Assembly (NCBI GenBank): GCA_019745415.1
Contig: JAIETF010000026.1
Span: 186,001-250,000, forward strand
Length of the DNA stretch: 64,000 bases
Direction: 5' to 3'
Source: Candidatus Obscuribacterales bacterium
GTDB taxonomy: Bacteria > Cyanobacteriota > Vampirovibrionia > Obscuribacterales > Obscuribacteraceae
Of the stretch, positions 44,576-53,419 are shown one piece after another (position 1 is the first letter of the stretch; each line of letters begins with the position of its first letter). Position numbers and translations under genes: made by a program. Below the pieces are notes generated by a model. The model ran no database searches and was not told where the DNA came from. It saw nothing but the letters and a program-made list of their open reading frames with translations.

Positions 44576-45364
44576 CTATCTCTGCAGCCAAGACCTGAAT
44601 GTCAACTTATCACCAGCTCTCTCGGCTCCTCCAAGTTGGTAAATGAATGGCTCCTGGCACCTTGAGAGACCACTGGGCGACGCATCTAGAACTCGCTCAA
44701 ACTGAATAGCAATAGACTCGCCAGAATCGAACACGGCCTCTTCTCTTACTCCATTCTTAGCTGCGTGCGCATCAGCCTCAACACCACCATCTGGTCTAGC
44801 AGCGGCACTAGTCCTTGCGACAGCTCCAGCAGCAGGAGCAGCACCAGCGGCAACACCAGAAACAGCCCCTAAATCGTTCCCAGATTCACCCCCCACGCCA
44901 AATTGAGTTCGAGACTGCAAATACAATTCACTCTTGGTGAGAGCATCAACTACGGCAGGATCCGGTGTTTCACAAAGATAATAGCCCCGGTCGAAGTAGG
45001 CAAAGGTCTCGCTTTTCCAACGCCTAAATTCGGCAAAAGCGGTTGCGTGTTCAGGGCTCAAGATGGCTGATTCAAGCCCTTGTGGCTCAGAGTTCTTCTT
45101 GAGCTGATAGATTGTTAGAAAGTTAACTTGCCCTGAAACTTGCTGATGCGTTGTGAGGGGCGCAGGCAAAGAGAACCGGACAACATTCTTAAGTAAGCCG
45201 GTACAACGCAAAATATCACTGATATAAGCATCATAGAAGGCATCGAACGCAGAAGAAGAGGCACCAACTTCAGACAAAGAGATGAGCGCCAGCATATACC
45301 AGTTTCTGCCGGAATCCAGGCCCTGCAATGCATCACTACCAGAAACTGCTTCGCTACCAAACAC
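44576..45364 (-). CDS. Hypothetical protein
   Basis: 262 aa from a GTG. The first 120 residues look like a dimeric alpha/beta-barrel (ferredoxin-like) domain: NWYMLALISLSEVGASSSAFDAFYDAYISDILRCTGLLKNVVRFSLP. An Ala/Gly-rich linker (residues about 165-195, AAGAAPAAGAVARTSAAARP) leads to a C-terminal segment with a single Cys. No recognised family. The gene is followed by about 210 bp without a gene before the sRNA promoter, and stands alone. Confidence 0.55.
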   Translation of the reverse strand: MFGSEAVSGSDALQGLDSGRNWYMLALISLSEVGASSSAFDAFYDAYISDILRCTGLLKNVVRFSLPAPLTTHQQVSGQVNFLTIYQLKKNSEPQGLESAILSPEHATAFAEFRRWKSETFAYFDRGYYLCETPDPAVVDALTKSELYLQSRTQFGVGGESGNDLGAVSGVAAGAAPAAGAVARTSAAARPDGGVEADAHAAKNGVREEAVFDSGESIAIQFERVLDASPSGLSRCQEPFIYQLGGAERAGDKLTFRSWLQR

Positions 45365-45553
45365 TACTTTTCTCCTTGAAACTTTTTGAAAGCCGCATCT
45401 AACAAAAAAACATGAACATCAGAAAGATCGAAAGACCGCCGCCCTCTCAGCTCCAGCTCTCAGCCCCAACTCTCAGCGCCAGCTATAATCAACGCGCCAC
45501 CAACACCGATCGCCCGAAACACCGCCAACCTCACGAATCCGGCTCTTTCCGGC

Positions 45554-46030
45554 TCATTCGATGCCGCCCCTGGCCGCAATCAAGAGCCGTTCAGTCTGTT
45601 CATGCAAACCGGCAGCAAATTTGTCCCCAAAGACGGCCACCCAAAACTTTGTCAGAGGACCATCAATCTCGATTGCAGCCCTAATCAAAGTCTCCTTGCC
45701 GCACTTACTAAGCTGATGACTAAAATAGACCTGAGCGCCCGGCAGACGGCACAAATCACTGTAGAGAAATGGTGGTTCAAACTTGACTATCTGCATCTTT
45801 AGCTCGGGCATTTTGAAAGGCTTGAGCCTAAAAACCACCCCGGCAGCCGGAGACTCGTTGATATGCACATAGGCAATTCGGTTATCTACCTTAGGCCAGT
45901 CTTGGATGCGCCCCAGCACAGGCCAAACTGTTTCGATTGGCAAGTCTGTTTGATATTGAAAAGAAAAGCGCCAGGCAGCCTCTGAATGATCGTGCCCTTT
46001 ATAGAAATAGTCTCGCTTTAACCTGTTCAA
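45554..46030 (-). CDS. SRPBCC-fold (polyketide cyclase-like) protein
   Basis: 158 aa. FSFQYQTDLPIETVWPVLGRIQDWPKVDNRIAYVHI at the N-terminus, FRLKPFKMPELKMQIVKFEPPFLYS in the centre and a long C-terminal helix (HEQTERLLIAARGG) match the START-like ligand-binding fold. The ligand is unknown. It precedes a lipoprotein gene on the same strand (gap 37 bases), possibly one operon. Confidence 0.75.
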   Translation of the reverse strand: MNRLKRDYFYKGHDHSEAAWRFSFQYQTDLPIETVWPVLGRIQDWPKVDNRIAYVHINESPAAGVVFRLKPFKMPELKMQIVKFEPPFLYSDLCRLPGAQVYFSHQLSKCGKETLIRAAIEIDGPLTKFWVAVFGDKFAAGLHEQTERLLIAARGGIE

Positions 46031-46067
46031 TCCACCAAGCCTTGCGCTTCCTCTACTTTCTCGAATT

Positions 46068-46508
46068 TTACTTTGTCAATTCGATTCTGACTATTTTGGC
46101 ATCCGGTCCAAAGCCCTGAGAATAGCGCTTAATCATAAAGCACTTGGGCCGGAGAGTTTGTTGTCTCAAGATCGGCTCAATGATGTTTGACATCTTGTCG
46201 ACGCTCGGGCCATATAGATAAATGCGGCAGTACCCGCCACCGAACTCATGTCGCCCAAACTCGCCGGCCCCGGCGTCGCGTAAGGCATGGTCGAGGGCCT
46301 CCTCGACAGACTTGTAGCTGCGCCGCTCATCATCAGATCCGTATGTATTGCCCTCAAGCTTGAGGTGCAACTCAAGCACTTGCATGCTTGCGCGCTCTTG
46401 CGGTGTCTGCATTTTAGGTTTGCCGAGATTGACGCAAGCCGAGAGTGCCATGGTGCTGAGGCTAGCGCAGAGAAGTATTGAAATCAGTGAAAGAGCTCTC
46501 GCTTTCAT
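46068..46508 (-). CDS. Lipoprotein, hypothetical
   Basis: 146 aa with a lipoprotein signal: MKARALSLISILLCASLSTMALSACVN, lipobox LSAC, giving Cys25 as the lipidated residue. The mature part (MQVLELHLKLEGNTYGSDDERRSYKSVEEALDHALRDAGAGEFGRHEFGGG) has no known domain but looks like a small alpha/beta protein with a GGGYCRIYLYGP strand. It is upstream of the SRPBCC gene. Confidence 0.75.
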   Translation of the reverse strand: MKARALSLISILLCASLSTMALSACVNLGKPKMQTPQERASMQVLELHLKLEGNTYGSDDERRSYKSVEEALDHALRDAGAGEFGRHEFGGGYCRIYLYGPSVDKMSNIIEPILRQQTLRPKCFMIKRYSQGFGPDAKIVRIELTK

Positions 46509-46650
46509 CTAAAACCCCGCCTTTAGACACTGAAACAATAATACTAACGGAAACTGCAGAAATTGAATAAGAACCAAGCACTAGAAAAATGAAACCCAAT
46601 CGTCTCATACCAACTAGCGCATCACTTAGAATATCCTGATGCCGCTGCAA

Positions 46651-47703
46651 CTACAAGCCGATTCTTTTCTTAAGTACTACGATTGTATTCTTGAATACAG
46701 ACTTTACGTCTTCACTGGTTTCATTGTGCATCCCCATTAAATTGGCTAAAACTTCCGCACAAGCCTCTCTTTGCCCCCTGAGCGACTTCTGCAAATAGTA
46801 CCGAATACGATGCGCAACATCATCGGGCACATGAGCTATATCGAGCAAATAGGCATGTTCATATTCACTCGTGTGCGAAATCCGTCCAAGAGCATAGTCG
46901 ACAGCATGCCCTGCTTCATGAAGGAAAGTTTCTTCAATGTCGGCTCTCGAGAAAGCGCCCTTTACCTCGTCTGTTCTTTCATCGACCGTGTGCTGGGCGA
47001 TATAGATTACCCCATCCGAAAACATCCCGGGACAACTCTTGTCAGTCCCACCCTCATAACCAGCCACTTCTTGATAGGCGCCCTCAGGAAATTTATCGAT
47101 CATGGTCGGCGTAATGCAGATTGAAACCCGTGCATCATTGAGAATTTTCAATATGCGCGGGGGAATCTTGTCGATGGCTTCGTCGATAGCCTCAGTCGTA
47201 TCTGCTGAAACATTAGGATGCCCGATGCGCGGACGCACAATCTCGATTCGCTTCTTGATACTTCCTGGAATCTTTGGAGCCGCTGTCGCCATCGTTCCAT
47301 CCTTCGCTTTCCATTCATTGCGAGGATCCAACCTAGCCAGATACTGACTGGCAATAGCGGCTTCCTGCGGCGACTTGAGCACATCCCTGACAGTGCGATA
47401 AGTCTGAATAGCCTTATCGCGCTCTCCGCAAGCATAATAAGAATGCGCCATATAGAGCCAAGAGGACGGCCCGCCTCCCTCATCAGTTATACTCTTCCAA
47501 AAGAGCTGAGCAGCTTCTCTATAGTGTCCAGCTTTGTAAAAGGCTAAGCCGGAAATGTAAGACTGTTGCGGGGGCAATGTGCGCTGCGCCGACGCTTGTG
47601 CAAAACAGGGCGACACAGCCAACGAAGGAGTGAAACTGCTGCCCACTGGCAAAGTCTCCACCATTGGCACCAACAGCAATAGGGCAAGCACAGTCTTTCT
47701 CAT
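46651..47703 (-). CDS. Secreted TPR protein with ATLF-like metallopeptidase domain
   Basis: 350 aa from the ATG at 47703 (a TTG lies just before). A signal peptide (MRKTVLALLLLVPMVETLPVG) is followed by two TPR-like units (YISGLAFYKAGHYREAAQLFWKSI, SWLYMAHSYYACGERDKAIQTYRTV). The C-terminal half has an HExxH zinc site, ETFLHEAGHAVDYALG (residue about 265), with a later Glu in REACAEVLANLMG as third ligand: a gluzincin layout like the anthrax-lethal-factor-like (ATLF) domain. Substrate unknown. Confidence 0.75.
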   Translation of the reverse strand: MRKTVLALLLLVPMVETLPVGSSFTPSLAVSPCFAQASAQRTLPPQQSYISGLAFYKAGHYREAAQLFWKSITDEGGGPSSWLYMAHSYYACGERDKAIQTYRTVRDVLKSPQEAAIASQYLARLDPRNEWKAKDGTMATAAPKIPGSIKKRIEIVRPRIGHPNVSADTTEAIDEAIDKIPPRILKILNDARVSICITPTMIDKFPEGAYQEVAGYEGGTDKSCPGMFSDGVIYIAQHTVDERTDEVKGAFSRADIEETFLHEAGHAVDYALGRISHTSEYEHAYLLDIAHVPDDVAHRIRYYLQKSLRGQREACAEVLANLMGMHNETSEDVKSVFKNTIVVLKKRIGL

Positions 47704-47766
47704 CAATTTCTTTCCGGTCTAGTCGATGCTAACATTGTAAAGGCATTTGTTTCTGCGAGCAAAACT

Positions 47767-49506
47767 TTGGCGAAGCTCTTCAAAATCTGCAAAATCATTT
47801 CGCTACTGAGTGCGGCAACCATCTCAGGGTTAATTTTCTCGCCATCTACTCATTCTCAAGAATTCCAGAAAGACGAAACCGCCGATAGCTTCAGCCGTTA
47901 TATCAACCATTCCGACCCCGACGCTCCCATCTTGCACATGCAAACCCCCGGCGAGCCGGCGATAATCACCATCGGTTTTTCAGAAGACGCTGAAAAATTT
48001 GCCAATGACCTAATCTCAGGCAAGTCGAACCGCGGTCACAAGCTTCGCAAAACTAAAGAAGGAAGGATAGTAGTAGTCACCGATACTACTTCGGGCGAAC
48101 AATTTAAAATCATCCCCCTCAAGCAAGGCTCTCGCTCAAAGTCGCTGCGCACCCCAGAATTTCTAGCCGAACTATTTCCCAACAATCCAAATGTCATGTT
48201 CACTCTCTCTCGTGAGTTTGAACAACAAAAGCGCTGGGCTAAAGCCCTGCAATACTACCGCAGAGGCTGCGAATTATCCTTCGGCAAGACTCTGCACAGT
48301 ACGAACCCAAGCCTACTGGAAAGGCGAACCATCGGCAATTACCATGGCAATAGTGCTTACTTCTTTCTGCAACTTGGCGATACCAAATCAGCCCTGGCGG
48401 AGCTAGATAAAGCAATAAAGTACAAACCGGAAGACCCTACCAATTTCAAGAATAGAAGTACTCTTCACATGAAGTTAGGCAATGCTGAAGCCTCGCGCAA
48501 TGACCTTGCCCAATACAAAAAGCTGGTGGCAGAATCCAGTAAAGTCTCAATCAACGGCCGCACCGTAGGCGATACCAAAAGCATACTTGATATGACCAGC
48601 TCGCTTCCAGCCATGACAGAAAAAGGTCACTACGAAGAAGTAATCAAACTTACAGATGAGATGATCAAGGCCGACCCAAGCTTTTATCGACCTTACTTCT
48701 TTCGCCTGCTGGCCAACATTTCGATTGGCAAGTATGTGCCGGCACTGAGAGATGCCGAAATTCTAAACAAGCTCAATAAGAATAAAACTACCGATAACAT
48801 ACTTGCCGATGTCAAACAATTAGCCAAAGAAGGAATCCCACCCTACGGCGACATTTCAATTTTAGATAAGAAGCCACCGGTTTTGCTGATTAGAATAGAC
48901 CAGAATCACGCCACCGGCGAATCGATGAGCAACTACGCTCGTACTCACAAAGGCGACATGAGAGTCTATGACGCAATCGCTGTCAGACTATGGAAAGCAG
49001 GCAGAGTCAAAGAAGCAGATCAAGAAGTAGATAAAGCCTTACGCGTGGAGAGCCGAAGTGAATGCTTATTGAAACAAAAGGTAGAGACCTCCGAGGCTTT
49101 GCAAAACTGGCCGGCAACTGAGTTCTTTTGCAGTCGTTATCTGGAAGTAATTGCCGATAATACCGATGCAGTGATGAATATCGATCTTCTGCAATCGATC
49201 TTTAATACACGCAAACAAGCCAGAATCAAGCAAAACAAAACTGCAGAAGCAGTGAAAGATTGCGATATTCTCTTGAAAATCGAGCCTGACTCAGCCGAAG
49301 TTTATCGAGACCGCGCCGACCTGCTTATGAAACTTGGTAAATATCAGCAAGCAGTTAGTGATTACACTTCATCAATAAAGTATGACGATACTAGAATCGC
49401 CAAGAACTATCTCTTGCGCGCCGCTGCATACGATAAACTTGGCAGAGCCGATCTGGCGGCTAAAGACAGGTCGACTGTCAAAACATTAGAACAAACACTG
49501 AAGTAA
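47767..49506 (+). CDS. Secreted TPR-repeat protein
   Basis: 579 aa from a TTG (MAKLFKICKIISLLSAATISGLIFSPSTHS), where a signal peptide begins; no ATG precedes the hydrophobic segment and no clear ribosome-binding site is seen. TPR units are spread over the protein: PNVMFTLSREFEQQKRWAKALQYYRRGCEL, GNSAYFFLQLGDTKSALAELDKAIKYKPED and AEVYRDRADLLMKLGKYQQAVSDYTSSIKYD. It is divergent from the ATLF-like gene and upstream (26 bp) of a lipase-like gene. Confidence 0.8.
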   Translation: MAKLFKICKIISLLSAATISGLIFSPSTHSQEFQKDETADSFSRYINHSDPDAPILHMQTPGEPAIITIGFSEDAEKFANDLISGKSNRGHKLRKTKEGRIVVVTDTTSGEQFKIIPLKQGSRSKSLRTPEFLAELFPNNPNVMFTLSREFEQQKRWAKALQYYRRGCELSFGKTLHSTNPSLLERRTIGNYHGNSAYFFLQLGDTKSALAELDKAIKYKPEDPTNFKNRSTLHMKLGNAEASRNDLAQYKKLVAESSKVSINGRTVGDTKSILDMTSSLPAMTEKGHYEEVIKLTDEMIKADPSFYRPYFFRLLANISIGKYVPALRDAEILNKLNKNKTTDNILADVKQLAKEGIPPYGDISILDKKPPVLLIRIDQNHATGESMSNYARTHKGDMRVYDAIAVRLWKAGRVKEADQEVDKALRVESRSECLLKQKVETSEALQNWPATEFFCSRYLEVIADNTDAVMNIDLLQSIFNTRKQARIKQNKTAEAVKDCDILLKIEPDSAEVYRDRADLLMKLGKYQQAVSDYTSSIKYDDTRIAKNYLLRAAAYDKLGRADLAAKDRSTVKTLEQTLK

Positions 49507-49532
49507 TTGCAAGAGCTAAAGAGGCGCCAAAA

Positions 49533-50786
49533 ATGAAGAAATCAGAACAAGCAAGAAGCGCGGCGCTCGCCATGGCTTCTCTTGGCTTAACCCTCTTTTG
49601 CTTGCCTGGTGCAATTTTCTACCCAATCATAGTTAGCGCCCAAGAACCGGCTCAAAGCTCACAACAGGCACAAGCTCAAGAACAAAGCCGGCCAGATTCT
49701 TCCGAACAAGCTCAAGAACAAAGCCGGCCTGACTCTTCCACACAAGCACAAGAACAAGTTGCACCGACGCCTAGGATAACACCGCCCACTCCCCTCGATT
49801 GGAGCAAGTACTCCAAAGACCCGAACGAGCGCTATACGGTCATAGAAGATGGCGAACTGACAAAAAAAATCGGCATTCCCACTTACGAGTTTCTGCCTAA
49901 AGGCTTCGACCGTAAGCCGCAGAGACTGATTCTGTTTGTGCACGGCTTGACCTTACACGGCGGCAGATACAAAATCACCGGCAAGGTCTTTGCCGCCTAC
50001 AATCACTACGCCGTTTCTTACGATATGCGGGGCTTCGGCAAGTGTTACTACGATCCCGATAATCGTTTCAACTCAGGCGAAGACAAAAAGAAAAAGGTCA
50101 ACTACCAGAAAAGCTTCGAAGACCTGGTCAAACTAGCCCAGGCAATGCGGGCTAAATACCCAGGTATTCCGCTTGTTATCATCGGCGAAAGTCTCGGCGC
50201 TACGCCCTGCTTGCACCTAGCCGCCGAGCATCCTGATCTCGTGGACGGCATAGTCATATCGGCACCGGCGGTGAAAGTCAATCCGCGCATGTTTCTCTCG
50301 CCGGGCAGTCTGGCTGCCGGTTTGCAAGGCATCATCATCAATCCCAAGTTCAATGTCAATCTAAACTTCTTTATGAAGCAACTAGTATCAAGTGACAAAA
50401 GAGTGGTTGACGACATGCTAAACGACCCGCTCATGCGCCATTCGCTTACAATTGCCGAACTTTTAGAGACTCAAGAATATGTCGGCAAAAATCGCAAGTT
50501 TGCGGCAAAGATGCGTAACGACTTGCCGATTTTGATTTTGCAAGGCCGCAAAGATAAATGTGTAATCTCAAGAGATGTGACTGAATTAGCCAATTCAATT
50601 AAGTCGGACGACCAGACTCTGCGCTGGTTCTCCAGTATGTCGCATCTGCTTTTAGAGACTAAGTTCTTCAAAGCTGAAGTAATCGACTCCATTTCGGATT
50701 GGTTCACCAACAGACAAGCCACCCAATTGGAAGAACTGAAGGCTCTTCGGCAAGAAATGAAAGAACTGGGTGCCGAAGAGCTTTAG
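49533..50786 (+). CDS. Secreted lysophospholipase / monoacylglycerol-lipase-like hydrolase
   Basis: 417 aa. After a signal sequence (ALAMASLGLTLFCLPGAIFYPIIVSA) there is a repeated low-complexity stretch (QAQEQSRPDSSEQAQEQSRPDSSTQAQEQ). The hydrolase core has LILFVHGLTLHGGRY, AVSYDMRGFGKC, nucleophile elbow IIGESLGATPCLHLA, LPILILQGRKDKCV with the Asp and a His in SHLLLETKF. This layout matches the monoacylglycerol lipase/lysophospholipase group. It probably acts on envelope lipids. The next gene, on the other strand, is a desaturase. Confidence 0.8.
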   Translation: MKKSEQARSAALAMASLGLTLFCLPGAIFYPIIVSAQEPAQSSQQAQAQEQSRPDSSEQAQEQSRPDSSTQAQEQVAPTPRITPPTPLDWSKYSKDPNERYTVIEDGELTKKIGIPTYEFLPKGFDRKPQRLILFVHGLTLHGGRYKITGKVFAAYNHYAVSYDMRGFGKCYYDPDNRFNSGEDKKKKVNYQKSFEDLVKLAQAMRAKYPGIPLVIIGESLGATPCLHLAAEHPDLVDGIVISAPAVKVNPRMFLSPGSLAAGLQGIIINPKFNVNLNFFMKQLVSSDKRVVDDMLNDPLMRHSLTIAELLETQEYVGKNRKFAAKMRNDLPILILQGRKDKCVISRDVTELANSIKSDDQTLRWFSSMSHLLLETKFFKAEVIDSISDWFTNRQATQLEELKALRQEMKELGAEEL

Positions 50787-50792
50787 TTCTAG

Positions 50793-51620
50793 TTATCGGT
50801 TACCGGCAACAGCCATTTCGCTTTCTTCTTTAGCCATGTCGGCGGTCTGCTCGGCTCGGGTGCGGGCAGTGGCAAAATGCGATTGGGCTTTAGGCAAGCG
50901 AATATCTTTTGCCAAACCAAGCAACTTCAATATAGAAATGGTCATCCAAGTAGGATCAGGCTCCCGAAGGGTCAAACCATGCCTAGCCGAAGTCGGGAAA
51001 GCATGGTGATTGTTATGCCAGCCTTCGCCCATTGAAAGCATAGCCACCCAAAAGACATTGCGACTATCGTCGTTGCAATCATAGGTCTGATAGCCGAACT
51101 GACGCAAATGTCCCACTGAGTTGACCAAGAGCGGACCAAGAAAAGACATAAAAGTGGCTAGCAGATTGGCTGCCAGCACCACCGGTCCAAAGAGAAAATA
51201 AAGGGCGACACGGAAAGCAACAGCAAAGAACAAACAAAGAATGCCGTCCCAATGAGTGTGACCAGCGTGCAAGGCGCGATAAACAGGATCGCGATAGAGA
51301 TCGGGAGCCAGCTCACGGCTTTCTTTGGCGCTGATATAGACCTGCGGTTTCCACATCCAAGAGACAAAGGCATGGAAAAGTCCGTCTTTAGGCGCATGCG
51401 GATCGCCGTCATGGTCTGAATAGCGGTGATGCAGTCGGTGCGTCGTCACCCAGAATATCGGCGAGCCTTCTAAACATAGGTAGCCTCCAGATACCACTAA
51501 ATATTCCAACCATTTTGGAACTTTTAGACTCTTGTGAGAAAGCAGGCGGTGATAGCCGAGCGTGATGCCCTGTGCATGAAATACCCAAAAAATTGCAAAA
51601 GCGATAATAAATGTAGTCAT
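50793..51620 (-). CDS. Acyl-CoA / fatty-acid delta-9 desaturase
   Basis: 275 aa with the three histidine boxes of membrane desaturases: HRLLSHKS (residue about 23), HRLHHRYSDHDGDPHAP (about 60) and EGWHNNHHAFP (about 210), and four hydrophobic helices. It inserts the first double bond into acyl chains at the membrane using O2 and reduced ferredoxin or cytochrome. Of common length for bacterial stearoyl-CoA-type enzymes. The presence of an O2-dependent enzyme implies an aerobic or microaerobic life. Confidence 0.9.
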   Translation of the reverse strand: MTTFIIAFAIFWVFHAQGITLGYHRLLSHKSLKVPKWLEYLVVSGGYLCLEGSPIFWVTTHRLHHRYSDHDGDPHAPKDGLFHAFVSWMWKPQVYISAKESRELAPDLYRDPVYRALHAGHTHWDGILCLFFAVAFRVALYFLFGPVVLAANLLATFMSFLGPLLVNSVGHLRQFGYQTYDCNDDSRNVFWVAMLSMGEGWHNNHHAFPTSARHGLTLREPDPTWMTISILKLLGLAKDIRLPKAQSHFATARTRAEQTADMAKEESEMAVAGNR

Positions 51621-51777
51621 GCCCTGAGCTTAAACCCTAGGCAGGCAGCACGCATAGTTGATACATGAAAGTAACCGGTTACCAAAAGGTATCCATCTAT
51701 CGGTCGATGAAAAAAATAAGCAATCAAGCAATCAAGAACTAGCGCCTCTTAAAGCACTTACTAAGCCTGTTAAGTTA

Positions 51778-52158
51778 CTAAGCTTGTCGGCGAGACGGGC
51801 AGACCATCTGCTCTTCGCTGCAGCCTTCTATAGAGCAGCAGCATTGAGAAGCAGCCGTCTCATCGGCCAAAGCCTTGAGCTGCGCCATCAAAGCCAAAAG
51901 TCTGCGGCCGCGCTCGGTTATTGCATGTTCCACATGGGGCAATTTCTCGTCGAATTCGCGTCTTTCAATCAGCCCCAAATTCTGCAAGGCTCTTATCCGC
52001 TCTTGCAAAGACTTCATAGTCAAGCCTGGTATCAGCCTAAGAAACTTGCGAGTGCGCACCGGACCAAGTGCGATCTCGCGCAAAATTTGCACCGACCACT
52101 TTGCCCCCACCACATCAAGGAGGGCACTAAGAGGGCAATTGAGATTCTTATCCAGCAT
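51778..52158 (-). CDS. HxlR-family transcriptional regulator with C-terminal Cys cluster
   Basis: 126 aa. The start CPLSALLDVVGAKWSVQILREIALGPVRTRKFLRLIPGLTMKSLQERIRALQNLGLIERREF is a textbook HxlR winged helix, with Cys8 (LNCPLS) at the redox-sensing place. The C-terminus has an unusual cluster CCCSIEGCSEEQMVC, which could bind metal or sense oxidation. It is preceded by an A/T-rich region with a hairpin AAGTCT...AGACTT (52265-52284) and faces the desaturase gene in the same orientation. Confidence 0.85.
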   Translation of the reverse strand: MLDKNLNCPLSALLDVVGAKWSVQILREIALGPVRTRKFLRLIPGLTMKSLQERIRALQNLGLIERREFDEKLPHVEHAITERGRRLLALMAQLKALADETAASQCCCSIEGCSEEQMVCPSRRQA

Positions 52159-52410
52159 CGAGTTTATCCAGTTTTGAACTTATCCAGTTTTGATAGATTT
52201 CTTTCTTCAAAGTAGGCTTAATAGCGGCTTTGAACAGCTTCTATTTGAGCGATCAGGTTATAACAAGTCTGAACGGTAAGACTTGGCTTAACATCAATCT
52301 AAGTGATGATTTTGTTCTCTATATAGATAAACCAGATAGATGAACCAGCTCTAGAGATTGAGCGAGATTAGCTTGCTGGTTATACTTCTCTGAGCGACTA
52401 GGGAGACAAC

Positions 52411-53154
52411 ATGAAAGCAACTGGTTGGGAGGCGCTTAGCCAGTGGGGCGATGACGCGGCCCGCATCGAACCACTTTGCGGCGGTGTCGCAAACGATGTC
52501 TGGAGCGTGCGCCTGGGCGAGGAAATCGCGGTCGGTCGACTCGGCACCAGAAGCGATGCCGACCTAGCCTGGGAGACAGAACTCCTTCTCTACCTAAACC
52601 ATAAAGGTCTGGTCGTGCCGGTACCAATCCCGACTTTAGAAGGGCGCCTTCATGCTGGCGGTCTGGTAGTGATGAAATACCTTGAGGGCAGACCGCCGGA
52701 GAGCGCAGCTGATTGGCGCCGCGTCGCCGACACCCTGCGCCGACTGCATCAATTGACAGAGGGCTGGCCGCAGCGCCCGGGTTGGCGCTCGTCGACCGAC
52801 CTTCTCAAAGAAAACACTGGGACGAAAATAAACCTAGATCAAATGCCGCCCGAAGGCGTAGCCCGATGCCGGGCAGCCTGGGCTCGGCTGGTTGGACTGC
52901 CGACCTGTGTCGTGCACGGTAATCCCAACAATCCTGCCAATATTCGCATTACCAACGAAAGAGTCGCGCTTATTGACTGGGACGAGTCTCATGTCGACGT
53001 CGCCACCTTAGATCTGGCCCTGCCTAATAACTCTGCCGGTCTCGATGATGACGACTTTGATATAGCAAGACAAGCCTCAGCCGCATGGGAAGCAGCCGTT
53101 TGCTGGGGAGACGAATACGCAGTCAGGCGACTAGCCGAAGTGCGGGCCCTGTGA
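52411..53154 (+). CDS. Aminoglycoside-phosphotransferase (APH)-fold protein, altered catalytic motif
   Basis: 247 aa. PLCGGVANDVWSVRLGEEIAVGRLG (nucleotide loop and a Lys/Arg position), LVVMKYLEGRPP (hinge) and CVVHGNPNNPANIRITNERVALIDWDES are the APH/choline-kinase family motifs. The usual catalytic Asp of HGDxxxxN is Asn in HGNPNNPAN, so phosphotransfer may be lost or weak; the Mg-binding IDWDE is retained. Base composition is richer in G+C than the neighbours, which may point to a different origin. No sign of a link to the CRISPR genes next door. Confidence 0.75.
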   Translation: MKATGWEALSQWGDDAARIEPLCGGVANDVWSVRLGEEIAVGRLGTRSDADLAWETELLLYLNHKGLVVPVPIPTLEGRLHAGGLVVMKYLEGRPPESAADWRRVADTLRRLHQLTEGWPQRPGWRSSTDLLKENTGTKINLDQMPPEGVARCRAAWARLVGLPTCVVHGNPNNPANIRITNERVALIDWDESHVDVATLDLALPNNSAGLDDDDFDIARQASAAWEAAVCWGDEYAVRRLAEVRAL

Positions 53155-53263
53155 CATCGAATGAAAACGGTTCACCAAAATTGCTCATTCATACGCAAAG
53201 ACTAGTAGTCAAAAACAACTTGGACACTCCATAAAAAACTAGCCCCTAAATTCCATAGTTGAC

Positions 53264-53371
53264 AAAAAAAAGCGCCCCCATTGCTGAAGGCGAAGGTTTA
53301 CCCGTAAGGGATATCCTGCGAAATTTTTTTCTTGTTGAAAAAAGCAAGGCAGGCATCAGTCAGTTATAATC
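53264..53371 (-). ncRNA. tracrRNA of the type II-C locus
   Basis: Directly upstream of cas9 and on the opposite strand. An anti-repeat (53334-53370) matches the CRISPR repeat over its ATTATAACTGACTGATGCCT end exactly and diverges at the other end (GCTTTTTTCAAC against GCTTTTCACAAC). Downstream are small hairpins (CCC-TTAC-GGG near 53300-53310 and CGCC/GGCG at 53273-53292) and an 8-U run (53264-53271), a terminator. A strong promoter precedes it. Size about 108 nt, as expected for II-C. It pairs with crRNA to load Cas9. Confidence 0.85.
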
Positions 53372-53378
53372 ACCGGAT

Positions 53379-53408
53379 ATTATAGACATACGCACTCTAT
53401 AAATGCAA
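53379..53408 (-). promoter_or_regulatory. Promoter of the tracrRNA
   Basis: On the minus strand, TTGCAT (53403-53408), 18-bp spacer, TATAAT (53379-53384), with a predicted start near 53371 at the first base of the anti-repeat. It overlaps the cas9 leader. Confidence 0.8.
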
Positions 53409-53419
53409 GAGGGGTTTGC

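Noticed and set aside
45412..45684. Plus-strand frame of 90 codons
   Set aside because: Composition is Pro/Gln/Arg-rich and it runs into the SRPBCC gene on the other strand.
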